Shown here in pieces: positions 40,450 through 51,411 of a stretch of 64,000 nt of DNA (positions are counted from its first letter, which is position 1; every line of letters begins with the position of its first letter). Position numbers and translations under genes: made by a program. Under the pieces are notes generated by a model. It had not been told where the DNA came from, searched no databases, and saw only the letters and a list, made by a program, of their open reading frames with translations. The stretch is from Symbiodinium natans (Eukaryota > Sar > Dinophyceae > Suessiales > Symbiodiniaceae): contig CAJNDS010002074.1 of assembly GCA_905221605.1 (NCBI GenBank), forward strand, positions 192,001 to 256,000, given 5' to 3'.

Positions 40450-42190
40450 AGTGCCGAGGTTCTGCGTTTGCTTGAACTCATGCTGCGACTTGGCATATGT
40501 TTCCATCTCTTCTAAATCGCTCGCCTGCCGCTGTCTGCAGACTGTCTCCAGTTGGACCAGAGCAGGTAGCCTGAGCAAAAAAAATTTGGCATCGGGGAGA
40601 ATTAACCTCAGTTATTTCAAATCTCTACCTTCAAAGCCTCAGGCGCAAATGCACGCAGAATCTCGTCGAAGGACATAGGCCAGTCAAGTCCTACAGCAGG
40701 CACATGCTGATCGGACGTTGCGTCCATCAGTAAGATTGCGCGTCCTTGCAGCTGCTGCACAGCGGAAGATGCCTGGTTCCACGAGAAGCCCCAAAAGGAC
40801 ACCACCCCGAAAGCAGCAATAGCCATCGATCCGCACATTGGCAAAGGATGTGTTAAGCCTGTTAAGCGGCTTTTAAGCGTTTAGAAGGTACAGCTAAGAG
40901 CATGCTAGAACCTCAGGTGCTCTTCTCTTGGTAATATTGTGCTTGTTGACCCTAAACCCTAAACCCTAAACCCGTTGCCCCCGGAGCAGCCTGTCCATAC
41001 TGGATCAAGGCTTCCTGGAGCTCATGGAGCCGGTCGGCTGCAAGGAGCCTGGGCTCCGATGCCTGAAGCCCACAGCTCAGGGGTTTACGAGAATCAGGGT
41101 TTAGGGTTTAGGGTTTAGGGTTTAGGGTTTAGGGTTTAGGGTTTAGGGTTTAGGGTTTAGGGTTTAGGGTTTAGGACCCCTAATATAAAACCCCAAATAG
41201 TAGGATTCCCTTGTAATAAGGACCCCAAGAAGGTACCCCCCCGAATTTCGGAACCCCATAGAGCATGTCATGCTGGCAACTTGGAAAAGCGATCGCTCCG
41301 GCGCCTCCTCACCGATCGCGGTGCCCGCGGCTATCAAAGTGTCCTCGGCCTTGGATGGAGCTCTGTGGGCTTTTGCCCACTCGATGGGCTCATGCCTCAT
41401 GCATGCCGTACTCAATGTGGCCTGGCCGTCTGACACCATGAATGTGCTGGCTCCTAGTATTTGGAGTGTCCGGGAAGACTAAACCCTTGCAGAAACGAAG
41501 CTGTGTTAGTGACAGCATGGGAGTTCCACACTCTACAGTGCCGGTCGGGAAACGGTCAGCTCACGATGTCTACAGCCCAAGCGCCATGCAGAGCTCAATG
41601 GTGACGCTTGAAACCCGCCTGGAAAGCGACGCAGGAAGCCACGATGCATCTTGCTGCGATACGCACCAGATCACGTCGTTCAGTGCAGCAGCCTCTCTCT
41701 TCAAGAAGCAGCTGCATGCCGTGGAACTGGACCTCGGAAAAGGGCGGCCCTTCCATGAGCGTCTCATGCCAAGTCTTGGGCGAGCACTGCCAGGAAGTGG
41801 CAGCATGCCGGCCAGTCCTGGCCACATGAGCATGCGACATTTGACATGTTTTTGACCAGCTTTTGACATGTTTCTGACAAGTTTTAGACATGTTTCCAAA
41901 CGCCCCCACAGTCAACCACAGCTCGCCACTCGGCCTCGTCGTCCCCCATGGAAGCGGCCGATGTCTCAAAGCATGAGCCTGTCAGGGCAACCCACATGCC
42001 GCCATTTGCAATGAAACACTGCCAAGAGCGGTAGATGGTAAGGCTTCGCCACGCAAGCCTGCCAGGCTTTGGAGAAGGGATCGGTGGAGCTTGAAGTTGC
42101 GCACACCTCTGCGCACTGAGTACATCTGTGAGGGTACCGGGGCTCTCCTGCTAAGGGGCCGGCTCGAGGTGGTGGAGGCCATCGCACATA
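40450..42190 (-). CDS. Exon chain of unknown product(s), 40.4-42.2 kb
   Basis: Minus-strand open segments: about 42,190-41,970 (CTQCAEVCATSSSTDPFSKA), about 41,440-41,264 (EPIEWAKAHRAPSKAEDTL), about 41,060-40,974 (LLAADRLHELQEALIQYG, lying exactly between a TTTAGGG and a CCCTAAA array), about 40,845-40,620 (AVQQLQGRAILLMDATSDQ, MSFDEILRAFAPEALK) and about 40,575-40,450 (ALVQLETVCRQRQASDLEEM). The last ones are rich in Leu, Gln and Glu and look helical. No family is recognised. Confidence 0.42.
41096..41176 (+). repeat. TTTAGGG array
   Basis: About 11 perfect units. Its right end runs straight into a MITE-like element that lacks its left terminal repeat. Confidence 0.96.
41177..41264. mobile_element. 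MITE-like element, GGGGTACCCC family, left end missing
   Basis: Right end GGTACCCCCCCGAATTTCGG; interior ACCCCAAATAGTAGGATTCCC shared with the copies at 43.4 and 47.8 kb. The left end is replaced by the TTTAGGG array. Confidence 0.65.
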
Positions 42191-42229
42191 AGTTCAAACC
42201 CCAGGCCTGCAGCACTTCAAGTTCTTCAC

Positions 42230-43085
42230 TTGTACACTTGTAGTAAGTCTATTGGATCTCTCAGAAGTTCCGCGCAGATTTCTGCTTCATCTCAGGCCGG
42301 TACGCACACGAATCCGCTTGCAGCTACCAGGGCCTGGGATGCAAGGTGCACTGGGAGATCCTTCAATGCATTTTCAAGGCCATCCATCTCAGATGCGGGC
42401 CGCCGAAGGAGTAGCCCCGGCATCAGGCTGCCAGGCAGGTCGGAGTCGTGTCCTCACAAAGGCTCCAGAAGAGCCCCGCTCCAAAGAGGTGACAGTGGGC
42501 TAAGAGCGCAGCAGAGTGGCGGGTGTCAGCAGGAAGTGCAAGGCCGATGAAGCCTCAGAGCACCAGAGCCCAATTGAGCCAGCACACCCGGCAAAACCGA
42601 GCAGGCAGACCGGGCTCCATGCCGTGTCGTCCGAGAACACGTGCCCCAAGCTGCTTAGAAGATGCTGCCGCCTTGGCCCCGCCCATCCAGGCAGCGAGAG
42701 ATATGACTAACCAGTCAACTCGGCCGGGATCGGCCGGGATCGGCCGGGATCTGGGCAGGGCAAGGAGCGAGCGTCGCTGAATCATCGACCGCCTGGGACC
42801 AGCTCCGGTGTGTCCGAGCAGTGCAGGCCACAAATGGCACATCGAATAACTGAGCTGGTGAAAAAAGTACAGTATCTTACACGGAGAGGGGTTGCCCACA
42901 AGGGGCTGAGGAGAGGCGCATGAAGGCATTAAACCGCAGAAAGCGTAGTGGCCATCTCACTTGCACAGTAAGGAATCTGATGACTGCCTCTGCTTTCAAG
43001 ACACATACCCGGACCGGTTTAATGACAGCTTGCCCATCGAACCCTCAAATGGCAGGGCCTCTTGGCATCCAGCTCAGCTGCACCT
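42230..43085. other. No gene resolved
   Basis: Contains a threefold 10-bp repeat (CGGCCGGGAT, 42,720-42,750) and several short overlapping frames only. Confidence 0.45.
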
Positions 43086-43090
43086 GCACA

Positions 43091-43194
43091 TGGGTGGTTG
43101 TCAAAATAATGATCCGTTTTGGGGTCCCCTAAATACTAGGTGCCGCATTCTAATAGGGATCCAAAAAGGGACCATAAATTTTGACAACCACCCA
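43091..43194. mobile_element. MITE-like element, TGGGTGGTTGTC family, copy 2
   Basis: Same 17-bp terminal inverted repeats and interior as 39,026-39,128, including AGGTGCCG and TAATAGGGATCCAAAAAGGG. Confidence 0.9.
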
Positions 43195-43411
43195 CATGAA
43201 GAGAAACATCCAAGACAAGAATCTCCGACATGACCTCTACAGAATGGACTGCTTCAGCGGAGCAATCAACTCTGCTCGCAAGACGGAACGCCCTCTGGCC
43301 TGGCAAGTCGTCTCCACACACATCGGTCGCATTGCGAGGGGATTTGTTGCCTGGGGCAGAGATGTCATCGGAAGCTTCCTGCTGAGCACCCGCAAACGAT
43401 CAACCGTCGGA

Positions 43412-43524
43412 ACATATGGGTATTTCCAAAAATGGAGACCCCTTCTAGACCCCAAATAGAATAGAATCCCCTTAAAGGGAACCACTAAACAGGGTACCCC
43501 TATTTTCGGAAACCCCCATAATAT
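43412..43524. mobile_element. MITE-like element, GGGGTACCCC family
   Basis: Left GGGTATTTCCAAAAATGG and right ACCCCTATTTTCGGAAACCC are an imperfect inverted pair; the interior has ACCCCAAATAGAATAG. Confidence 0.72.
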
Positions 43525-43689
43525 AAACCCCAAACCCTAAACCCCTAAAAAACCTCTATATCACAAGCAGAAGATGCGGGAGATGCACAGCTGGGCACCG
43601 CGACCCCACTCCAGGATCGCCACCTTCCGCCAGGCGCCAACACACTTTCCCGACTTCCTGCTCGGCATCTATTGCCGAGATACCCCTAT

Positions 43690-43746
43690 ATTAGGGTTTA
43701 GGGTTTAGGGTTTAGGGTTTAGGATTTAGGGTTTAGGGTTTAGGGT
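43690..43746 (+). repeat. TTTAGGG array
   Basis: Eight units. Confidence 0.95.
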
Positions 43747-43855
43747 ACTGTATCCAGTTACCAGTTCATAGGCAAACATCAAAGCCAGCTCGCTACATCC
43801 TTGTAAACCCATGAACCCTTCCTCAACATCCAGAAGCCCCCGGTTGCAACCCTTA

Positions 43856-43996
43856 AACCCTGACCTCCTAAACCCTTAACCCTTAACCCTTAACCCTAAA
43901 CCCTAAACCCTAAACCCTAAACCCTAAACCCTAAACCCTAAACCCTAAACCCTAAACCCTAAACCCTAAACCCTAAACCCTAAACCCTAAACCCTT
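43856..43996 (-). repeat. CCCTAAA array
   Basis: About 20 units, the last 16 perfect. Confidence 0.97.
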
Positions 43997-44091
43997 TCCT
44001 TCTTGAGCTGTCGGGCCTCCGCCGCGGCCGCCACGAGGCGGCAACGGGCCACTGCCCCAGCACTTCCAGCGATGCCCAGGTCTGACGAAGA

Positions 44092-44186
44092 GGGCATTTC
44101 CCAAAATAGGGGTACCCCGCTGTTGACCCCACACCTGAAAGGGACCCCCAACAAGGGTACCCCTATTGTCGGAAAGCCTCAAGTTG
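44092..44186. mobile_element. MITE-like element, GGGGTACCCC family
   Basis: Left GGCATTTCCCAAAATAGGGG and right CCCCTATTGTCGGAAAGCC are inverted copies. Confidence 0.75.
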
Positions 44187-44768
44187 CACAAGAAGTGAGA
44201 GAAAGTTCTTGTGACATCATGTGCTTCTGATCGTGACGGCGGGCTCCGTTCTCTCAAGGGCCCAAGGTGGCCGAGTGCCCCCCCCCCCCCCTGCATCTCT
44301 AGAACTCACAGCCCCTGCACTGCAAACATGGACTGTAAACTCTGCGCTGGGTGAGAATTGAAATCTTCGCTCTCTCCGACCCCCTGGATTGCGCTGCTGG
44401 TGCCTTTGAACTTCTCCAAGCGGCTGGCAATGCCCTGGCTACACTTGCCTGAGCCGCCAAGACCCACCTCTCGAACAAGACGTTTGCTGCGCAGCAATTA
44501 CGGCCATGAACCGATGAGGCACTCGGGCCGCCACTAACTTCGGGCGCAAGTGCCGAGGACATGTGGGAGAAGCCTCAGTGTCGGCTTCTTGTGCTGGGAC
44601 ACCTATTGGCCTATTGGCAGAAGTTGTGCAGACCATCTCCTGCATATGAAAAAGAATTTGACCTCTAAGGAGGCAGCTGGAGAGCGGCCACAAGGCCTTG
44701 ATGGCCTGGTACTGAGCGCACTTCCCTGCTTGCACCGCCACTGAATTGGGGCCCTTAGTCGCCCTTAC

Positions 44769-45905
44769 TCGGGGCGACGGCATCGAGCACCAAGAAGATG
44801 TGCTGCGTGGGCGCGCACTCGGCAACCTCCTCATCTGCGGCCTCCTGAAGCAAGGTCGCCAAGTCCGCTCATGAGGCTTTGAAGTGTTCACACGCCTGGC
44901 CTCACTTCGACCTGACGGCTCTTTGGCCTTGCACAGCTGAAGCCCAATGCCATGGAGTTTGCCTACGTTTGCTACAGGCTCACCTTGTCATCGACAGGAG
45001 TCAGCTTCACCAAGGACTGGCAGGCAAGCCCATGAAGCCGTGCAAGTAGCACTTGTGCACAGAAACTGCCCAGAAAGCGACAGATCAGTCGTGACAGATG
45101 CCTTAGGTATCACGGAGGCGAAGGGCCTCCTTGGCCCAGTCCTGGTCATCCAGCTCCCGGTGCAAGAGGGCCGAGGCGAGCTTGCTGGCCTGGGGCGGTG
45201 TGGCTGGGATCACCACGGCTACAGGAAACTGCCAGGTCGGTTTCCGCGTCGCGGCGCGTCGAAGGATGTCTAAGCAGCGGGCCAGCTCCATGGGGGTCCT
45301 CACAAGCAAACTGTGCGCGGAAGTGGCGCTCTTCTTTGCAGCAACCCTAAACCCTAAACCCTCAACCCTCAACCCTAAACCCTCAACCCTCAACCCTAAA
45401 CCCTCAACCCTAAACCCTAAACCCTAAACCCTCAACCCTAAACCCTCAACCCTAAACCCTAAACCCGTGAAATCTGCAGGCTGCGGCCTGGTCAGCAAGT
45501 CGGGAGCACTTGGGCGACCCAAGGAGGCCGAGAGGATCAGCCTGGCATAATGTGCCAAAATCACCCAAGAGATGGTTTAGGGTTTAGGGTTTAGGGTTTA
45601 GGGTTTAGGGTTTAGGGTTTAGGGTTTAGGGTTTAGGGTTTAGGGTTTAGGGTTTAGGGTTTAGGGTTTAGGGTTTAGGGTTTCCTACAGTCTGAAGTGA
45701 CCTGCAGAAGTTGCTCTCAACATCAGGATGTCTGCATTCTGCAGAAGACAGTATGGCCCTTGCGATTCCACCAAGAACTCCTCGGCACATCGCATGGGCG
45801 GCGCCAAGCCTCCCCAGACCTGGCAGACAAGCCTACACCTCTCGCTACACACCTGCAAACGGAGCGCAATAAGCGCATGGCTATTTTGGCCATCTAAAGC
45901 AGAGC

Positions 45906-45965
<60 letters not shown>

Positions 45966-48170
45966 GACGTTTGGCAAATATGGAGAGACGGGCGGACACT
46001 GCACCCATCCATCAGCGGAAGGAGCTTCAGCCGCAGGCGACTTGCCTCAGTTTGACTTTTGGATTCATGTACAACAGACCAGGCAAGCCCAACATTTTCC
46101 GTAAGGAAATGTAGGGAAACTGTCTCAAAAAGCTCAGTTGGCAACATCGGGATCCCAAGCGGATCCACTCGAGGCGAGGTATGAGCGCAGGCGCGCAATG
46201 AGCGTAGCTACGCCTCAGCACCACAAGTTGGCATAAGCTGACGTAAGCTGACGCGGTCGTGTGCACAGGGATTCGCCAGGGCCCAAGCGTTCGAGCCAGG
46301 CCGCCGAGGGCAGCTTCTTCAAGGTACCGTAGAGCTGCTGGAGTAGGCTCAAGGCCTCGGCTGCCATTCGAAGCTACTTGTGGAAGCAGCTCTCGGCGGG
46401 GTCGCATCGAGGGGAGCAGTGGGCAAAACATCACAGCCAAGAGGCTTTCGGCTCCATGCGGGTCCAGGCGAGCCGCTGGGCTGCCTGTGAACGCACCGCG
46501 TGGCCCCCCAAAAGCCGCCAAAGCTGGACCCTTGCAAAGGCCTGGGACTTGGAGTTGGCCGAGACGAGAGCTGTGCCCTGCCACTCACAGCAGCTCACAC
46601 CGATCTCTCGCCTTGACAGAACTTCGGGGCCTCTAGCAGTGATTGCAGGTCGCCGACAAGGCCTCAATGCCAAGAGCTTGCAAGCACACTGCAGCGCGGC
46701 TACAGTAGCCAGGGAGATGTGAAGACCCAGTCGAATCCACCTTGTCCGTCTGCTGAGCTTCTGGCCGAGGGCGACTCGCAGGTGCAGCAATACCTCACGG
46801 GCTCATAGCGATCACGGACGGAAGACATGAGAAGCGTCATCCGGCCGCACTTCTTTACGCTCACGTGCGCCTCGCAGGACTCCGACGTGGTGACCGGGAC
46901 GTCGCCCATGCTGGCCAGCAGCCCTGCGGCGGACACGACTCGGGCACCCGGCGCAAAGCACGAGGTCCGAAGATGCTTTGGGACTGATATGTACAGCCCC
47001 CGCCTTTATGGGTCCTGGTTTCAGGGAGGGTTCGTACCTTGTCTAGCACTACAGTATCCAGCATGGCTGCCTCTGTGCTCAGTACCAGACTGCCCCGCAG
47101 CTTTGCTCAGACGAAGCAACTCCCTAAACCCTAAACCCTAAATACCCTAAACCCTAAACTGCATCGGCCTTCTGAAACGGTTTGCACCATCGGCTGCAGG
47201 ACCGTCAAAGCCGGGTGTGGCCTGGGCCGCTTGGACCCAGCAGCCGTTTCAGTAAGTCCGGGCTCTGGAGGCTCTGGACTCTGAGCATGCGACAGCGAGG
47301 ACAGTGGGACCAGACCTTCCAGCAACTTCCGAGAAGTCTTCGGCTTGCTTTTTGATTGGAGTTTGCCCCATCGGCACTGGACAGACGGACTTCTGAATCT
47401 ACTCTGACCACGAAGCTGGAAAAGCAAGCAGATGTGCCGTGAAGCCTGCTGAAATTTTGGGCACTTTCAGGCTTTGCCAGAAACTCGTTCCAGGCCAGGC
47501 CTTCTTGAAACCGCGCGCTTAGAGCCCAGGCGCTCTCGCCGTTGCTGCCATCCTGCGCGATGCCCATGCATTCCGAAACTGGCTGAGGGCCGAATGCCGT
47601 CGGAATGTTGCGGTGCAGTGCCGTGGTCTCCGGAAGCACCGCCGCAATCCCAGGAGCCGAAGCTCTGAGCATGTGGACCACCAGCGCCTTCCGAACTCGG
47701 ATCCCAGTAAAGTCCACCACGTAACCAAGTCGAGCAGAATCAGTCCCAATGCGAAGGAAGGTACATGGGGGTTTACGAACATAGGGGACCCCGAAACATA
47801 GACCCCGAATAGTAGGACTCCCCTAACATAAGGACCCCTAAAAGTGTACCCCTGTTTTCGGAACCCCCACAATAGAAAAAAAGATGTGCAAAAGTGGCGG
47901 GGCGTTCGATGGCTCGGCTCATCGCCTTCGCGCACCGCAGCAGCTCCATCAGATGCTGAGCGGCGACCTGCGATAAGTCGGGCCAGCGCCTACGCAGTGT
48001 CCCGCTTCGCGCACTTATGTGGCGTTTCGGCTGCATGACCGGCACAGTACCTCAAGTGACCCCTCTTGTTGTCGTGCAGACAGTGGTCCAGGGCACAGAG
48101 CTCCAATGAAGATATCTGGTTGATGTGCTTAACTTGTTGCTGGAAGTCAAGTGTCCACTCTGAGAATCGA
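44769..48170 (-). CDS. Exon chain of unknown product(s), 44.8-48.2 kb
   Basis: Minus-strand open segments: about 48,170-48,000 (SEWTLDFQQQVKHINQ), 48,000-47,885 (RRWPDLSQVAAQHLMELLR), about 47,720-47,440 (IRVRKALVVHMLRASAPG), about 47,345-47,165, 47,122-47,040, about 46,930-46,830 (LLASMGDVPVTTSESCEA), about 46,560-46,430, 46,365-46,265 (AAEALSLLQQLYGTLKKLP), about 45,895-45,702 (ALIALRLQVCSERCRLVCQ), about 45,560-45,467 (ILAHYARLILSAS), 45,345-45,112 (LLVRTPMELARCLDILRRA) and 44,868-44,769 (LATLLQEAADEEVAEC, with a GTAAGG donor). TTTAGGG arrays occupy several of the introns. No domain is recognised; whether this is one gene or more is open. Confidence 0.45.
45343..45467 (-). repeat. CCCTAAA/CCCTCAA array between two exons
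   Basis: About 18 units. Minus-strand exons abut both ends, the downstream one right after TTTAG. Confidence 0.95.
45573..45684 (+). repeat. TTTAGGG array
   Basis: About 16 perfect units, inside an intron that starts GTCACT at 45,701 on the minus strand. Confidence 0.97.
45908..45964 (+). repeat. (CAG)19 trinucleotide repeat
   Basis: 19 perfect CAG units between two minus-strand exon-like segments. Confidence 0.98.
47764..47876. mobile_element. MITE-like element, GGGGTACCCC family
   Basis: Left TGGGGGTTTACGAACATAGG and right CCTGTTTTCGGAACCCCCA are inverted copies; interior ACCCCGAATAGTAGGACTCCC as in the other members. Confidence 0.75.
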
Positions 48171-48434
48171 ACTCGAGCAGTCTGGCTTGTCGACGCCCGG
48201 CCACAGCTCGCCAAGCCCCAGGCCTGGGACCGCACTTCGGATGGCCCGACTTCATGGTACCCCAAAGGCCCCGAAACGGGAAATCCGTCTTGGCACGTGG
48301 CATCCCGAAGCGAGCACGTCTGCATCGAAACGGACTTCCTTGGCTTACAAGACCGTTGATCAACGGCAGCTAGGAAAGTTCCAGTCCACCGAGTCGCACT
48401 GCCATCTCGCAAGCAAGCCTTGTGAAAGGCCAAA

Positions 48435-49800
48435 GAGAGGCTGTCACAACATCAACGGACTAAACGGCACGCCTGCTCATTCCGACTCAACTAGAGCTAC
48501 GAGAGGATGGATGCTGACGGCTCTGAGATCGCGACACGTCTGCCGCTTTTGGCACTACATCCTGAACAGGCACTCAATATCACTCAGTGGCACCGAGAAC
48601 GGTCTATGCACCGTGCAGCCAGGCATCGGTTAACAGGGGGTGCTTTGCAATCAGCTTCAGCGCATCTGCCTGAGAAGGGGCCAGGCCATCCTTCCTTGCC
48701 TCTGCATGAAATTAGCTTGCTGAAAACAGCATCGTCCAAGGCACAGGCTTTGCTACCGCCGCTGCCTGCATGCCGGCGCTGCTAGTACGAGCTGCTAGCT
48801 GCTAGTCACACGAGGTGCATGAGGCCTGCCATCTACGTGCGGGGAACTGAGCTTAGATGCGGAGGGGAAAACCCACGCTCGGCCGAGATGCGCACATCGC
48901 ATCTGCGAACCAAAAGACGACCTCCTCCGCCACGAGCCCCCCAGATCCCAGCCCGAAACCAAACGCAAAACCCCGGCAAACCCCGAGACCAGCAAAACAA
49001 CCAAAGGCGCAAGCCCAACACCTCCGAAAAGCGGCCCACCGACACCGAAACAACGCCAAAGGAGGCGGCCGACGGCAGAGGGCGGAGGGGTCACCAGGTG
49101 TTTGAAGAGACTACACTGTCCACGAGGCAGACCAGTGCTTGCCTCGCTTAACCATCCATGTCCCCACAGCGCTGCTCCAACTTCATGCAAGCTCTCTGTT
49201 GCTGCTACATATGTGATTTTCAGTTGGAAAAGAAAGGCAATAGAACAGGAAGAACGTGAAGCGCCAGGATCAGCTTTGGAGCCTTCCCAAAGCTTGGCCA
49301 AAGGCTCCAGGTGCTGCACCACTGGATTCGCCGCCTGCGGGCTGAGGGAACAGTTGGCAGGAAGGACATGAAAGGACTTCGGGAACTTCCGGGAAGGGTA
49401 CTGCCGCCATGGGTATCTTCAACATGTCAGGCTGACCCGGTCCAAGTACAGGGCAGCAAAACGCGGCGTGTCCTTCGGTGAGGACTACTGGACTTCGAGC
49501 AAGGCATGCAAACTTTCGAGTGGAGGTCTCACACCTGAGACACATTCTTCAGATCTTCCGCCAAGCTTGCCATGAAGGGCCCTAGCCTGAGCAGGTCCGC
49601 GTCTCACTATACGGGATGAAAAAACAGAAACAACCGGAAACACCTCAAACACGGAAGAAGTTGGAACGGTCAGAACATGGCAGCAGACACAGGAAGTAAC
49701 AAAAACACCAACAGCAGTCATTGTCACTACGACGCAGTACGACGTACTACGATGCAGTGTACATGAAGGTGAGATGTCCCCTAGAACTGGGGGAAGTTCC
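48435..49800. other. No gene resolved
   Basis: Frames up to 175 codons exist but are low in complexity around 48.9-49.1 kb (Pro, Arg, Gln). No convincing exon pair was found. Confidence 0.45.
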
Positions 49801-49912
49801 CCTAAACCCTAAACCCTAAACCCTAAACCCTAAACTCTAAACCCTAACCCTAAACCCTAAACCCTAAATCCTAAACCCTAAGCCCGAAGTAAACCCTAAG
49901 CCCTGAACCAAA
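49801..49912 (-). repeat. CCCTAAA array
   Basis: About 15 units, diverging at the right end. Confidence 0.95.
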
Positions 49913-51380
49913 CCCCTTGCCAGAACCGCAAAAGCCTGACAAGCTCGGGCTTCCACCGTCTTTCGGCCTGCCACAGCAGGTTCTTTCCCGGTTTAGGGTT
50001 TAGGGTTTAGGGTTTAGGGTTTAGGGTTTAGGGTTTAGGGTTTAGGGTTTAGGGATCTTGAAAACAAATAAATGGCAGCTATAGCCTTTGGGTGGAGGGT
50101 TTGAAGTACTGATACAGTTTTGGATTTCGAGGTTTGGGGTCAGGGTTCTACTCGCAACCGCATCAACTTTTCTGATGATCTTGTATAAAGGGCATCCATA
50201 TGGGGAACGTGCCGCGACCCAGAAACTAGCTGCGATTCATGGAAACCAAATGCTCCACTCGGGCAACTTCCTAGGGCGTGGTGGTGGGGCACCCCCAGCG
50301 AATCCGTGCTTTCACGTTTTCCCGGTCTCCGAACCCCTGATGCTGCAGTTTCCGAATCAACCTCTGACGATGTCAATATTTTTCCTGTCTGCACTTAAAG
50401 CAGGACCTTCGATGATGGCGCAGCAGGAGGGTCCTAGCCTTGCAACGGTGCCTTTGCCGGAGAAACCGAGACCGGCCTCGTCTGCCTTACCTCCTGCTGG
50501 AAGCAGTGAGGAGCGAAGGGCCGCTGCAAGCCTGAGCACTCAGGTCCAGGGTTTGGGGGTCCAGGTGGTAGCTATTAGGGCTTTGTCTGGATTTTGCGGG
50601 GCTGGGCTTCGAAGCATAAGACTTGAACAGCTCTTTTGCTCAACAGTCCGGAGGGGCCCTGGAACGTACAAGAAACCAGCCAAAATATACCCGCTGCTGC
50701 ATCTTGAGGCACAGGCCAGCGGAAGGCCTTCGATTTTGGCCTTTCGGCAGACTGTAAACTGCTGCAAACTCCTGCAATTCAACAATCATTAGCTAACTCC
50801 TGTAGTGAAGAAACCCTCCGGTTAAAACCCCTCGTGAAAATATCATTCGCTAGATCAAGTGTTTAGTAGAATCATCACATACGCATACCCATTGTAAACC
50901 CTAAACCCTAAACCCTGGGACTGGGGCAGCTGTCGGCAGCTGGATGCCACGAAGCGGAGAAGCGCCGACTGAGAGAACAGAGAGCACGGGGGAGGGCTCT
51001 TTGTTGGCGTGTGGGGTTTAGGGCCAAGAGGCTATTTAGGGTTTATGGTTTAGGGTTTAGGGTTTAGGGTTTAGGGTCTAGGGTCTAGGGTTTAGGGTTT
51101 AGGGTTTAGGGCTACAAGGAGACGATCTCTAATCTATGATTTCGTGCACGAGGTTTTTCGTCCAGTTGCCTCCACTTTGCTGGCGTAGGCTTCAGCGCTG
51201 TAAACCTGCAACTGGGGTCACAGCTCACTTCCACAAAAGCGGCCTCACGTCTGTTGAAACTCTCTAGCACCCATCCGCGGCGTGCTATCCTCGAAACCTT
51301 GAGCAATGCTGACGTGGGCTGAGCAATCGTGCTTGGCGGTCGACGTGGACAGAAACTCTCACCGACTTGGATATGGCTGC

Positions 51381-51411
<31 letters not shown>

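Noticed and set aside
45728-46114. Plus-strand polyglutamine protein
   Set aside because: Open only because of the CAG run; neighbouring exon signals are on the minus strand.
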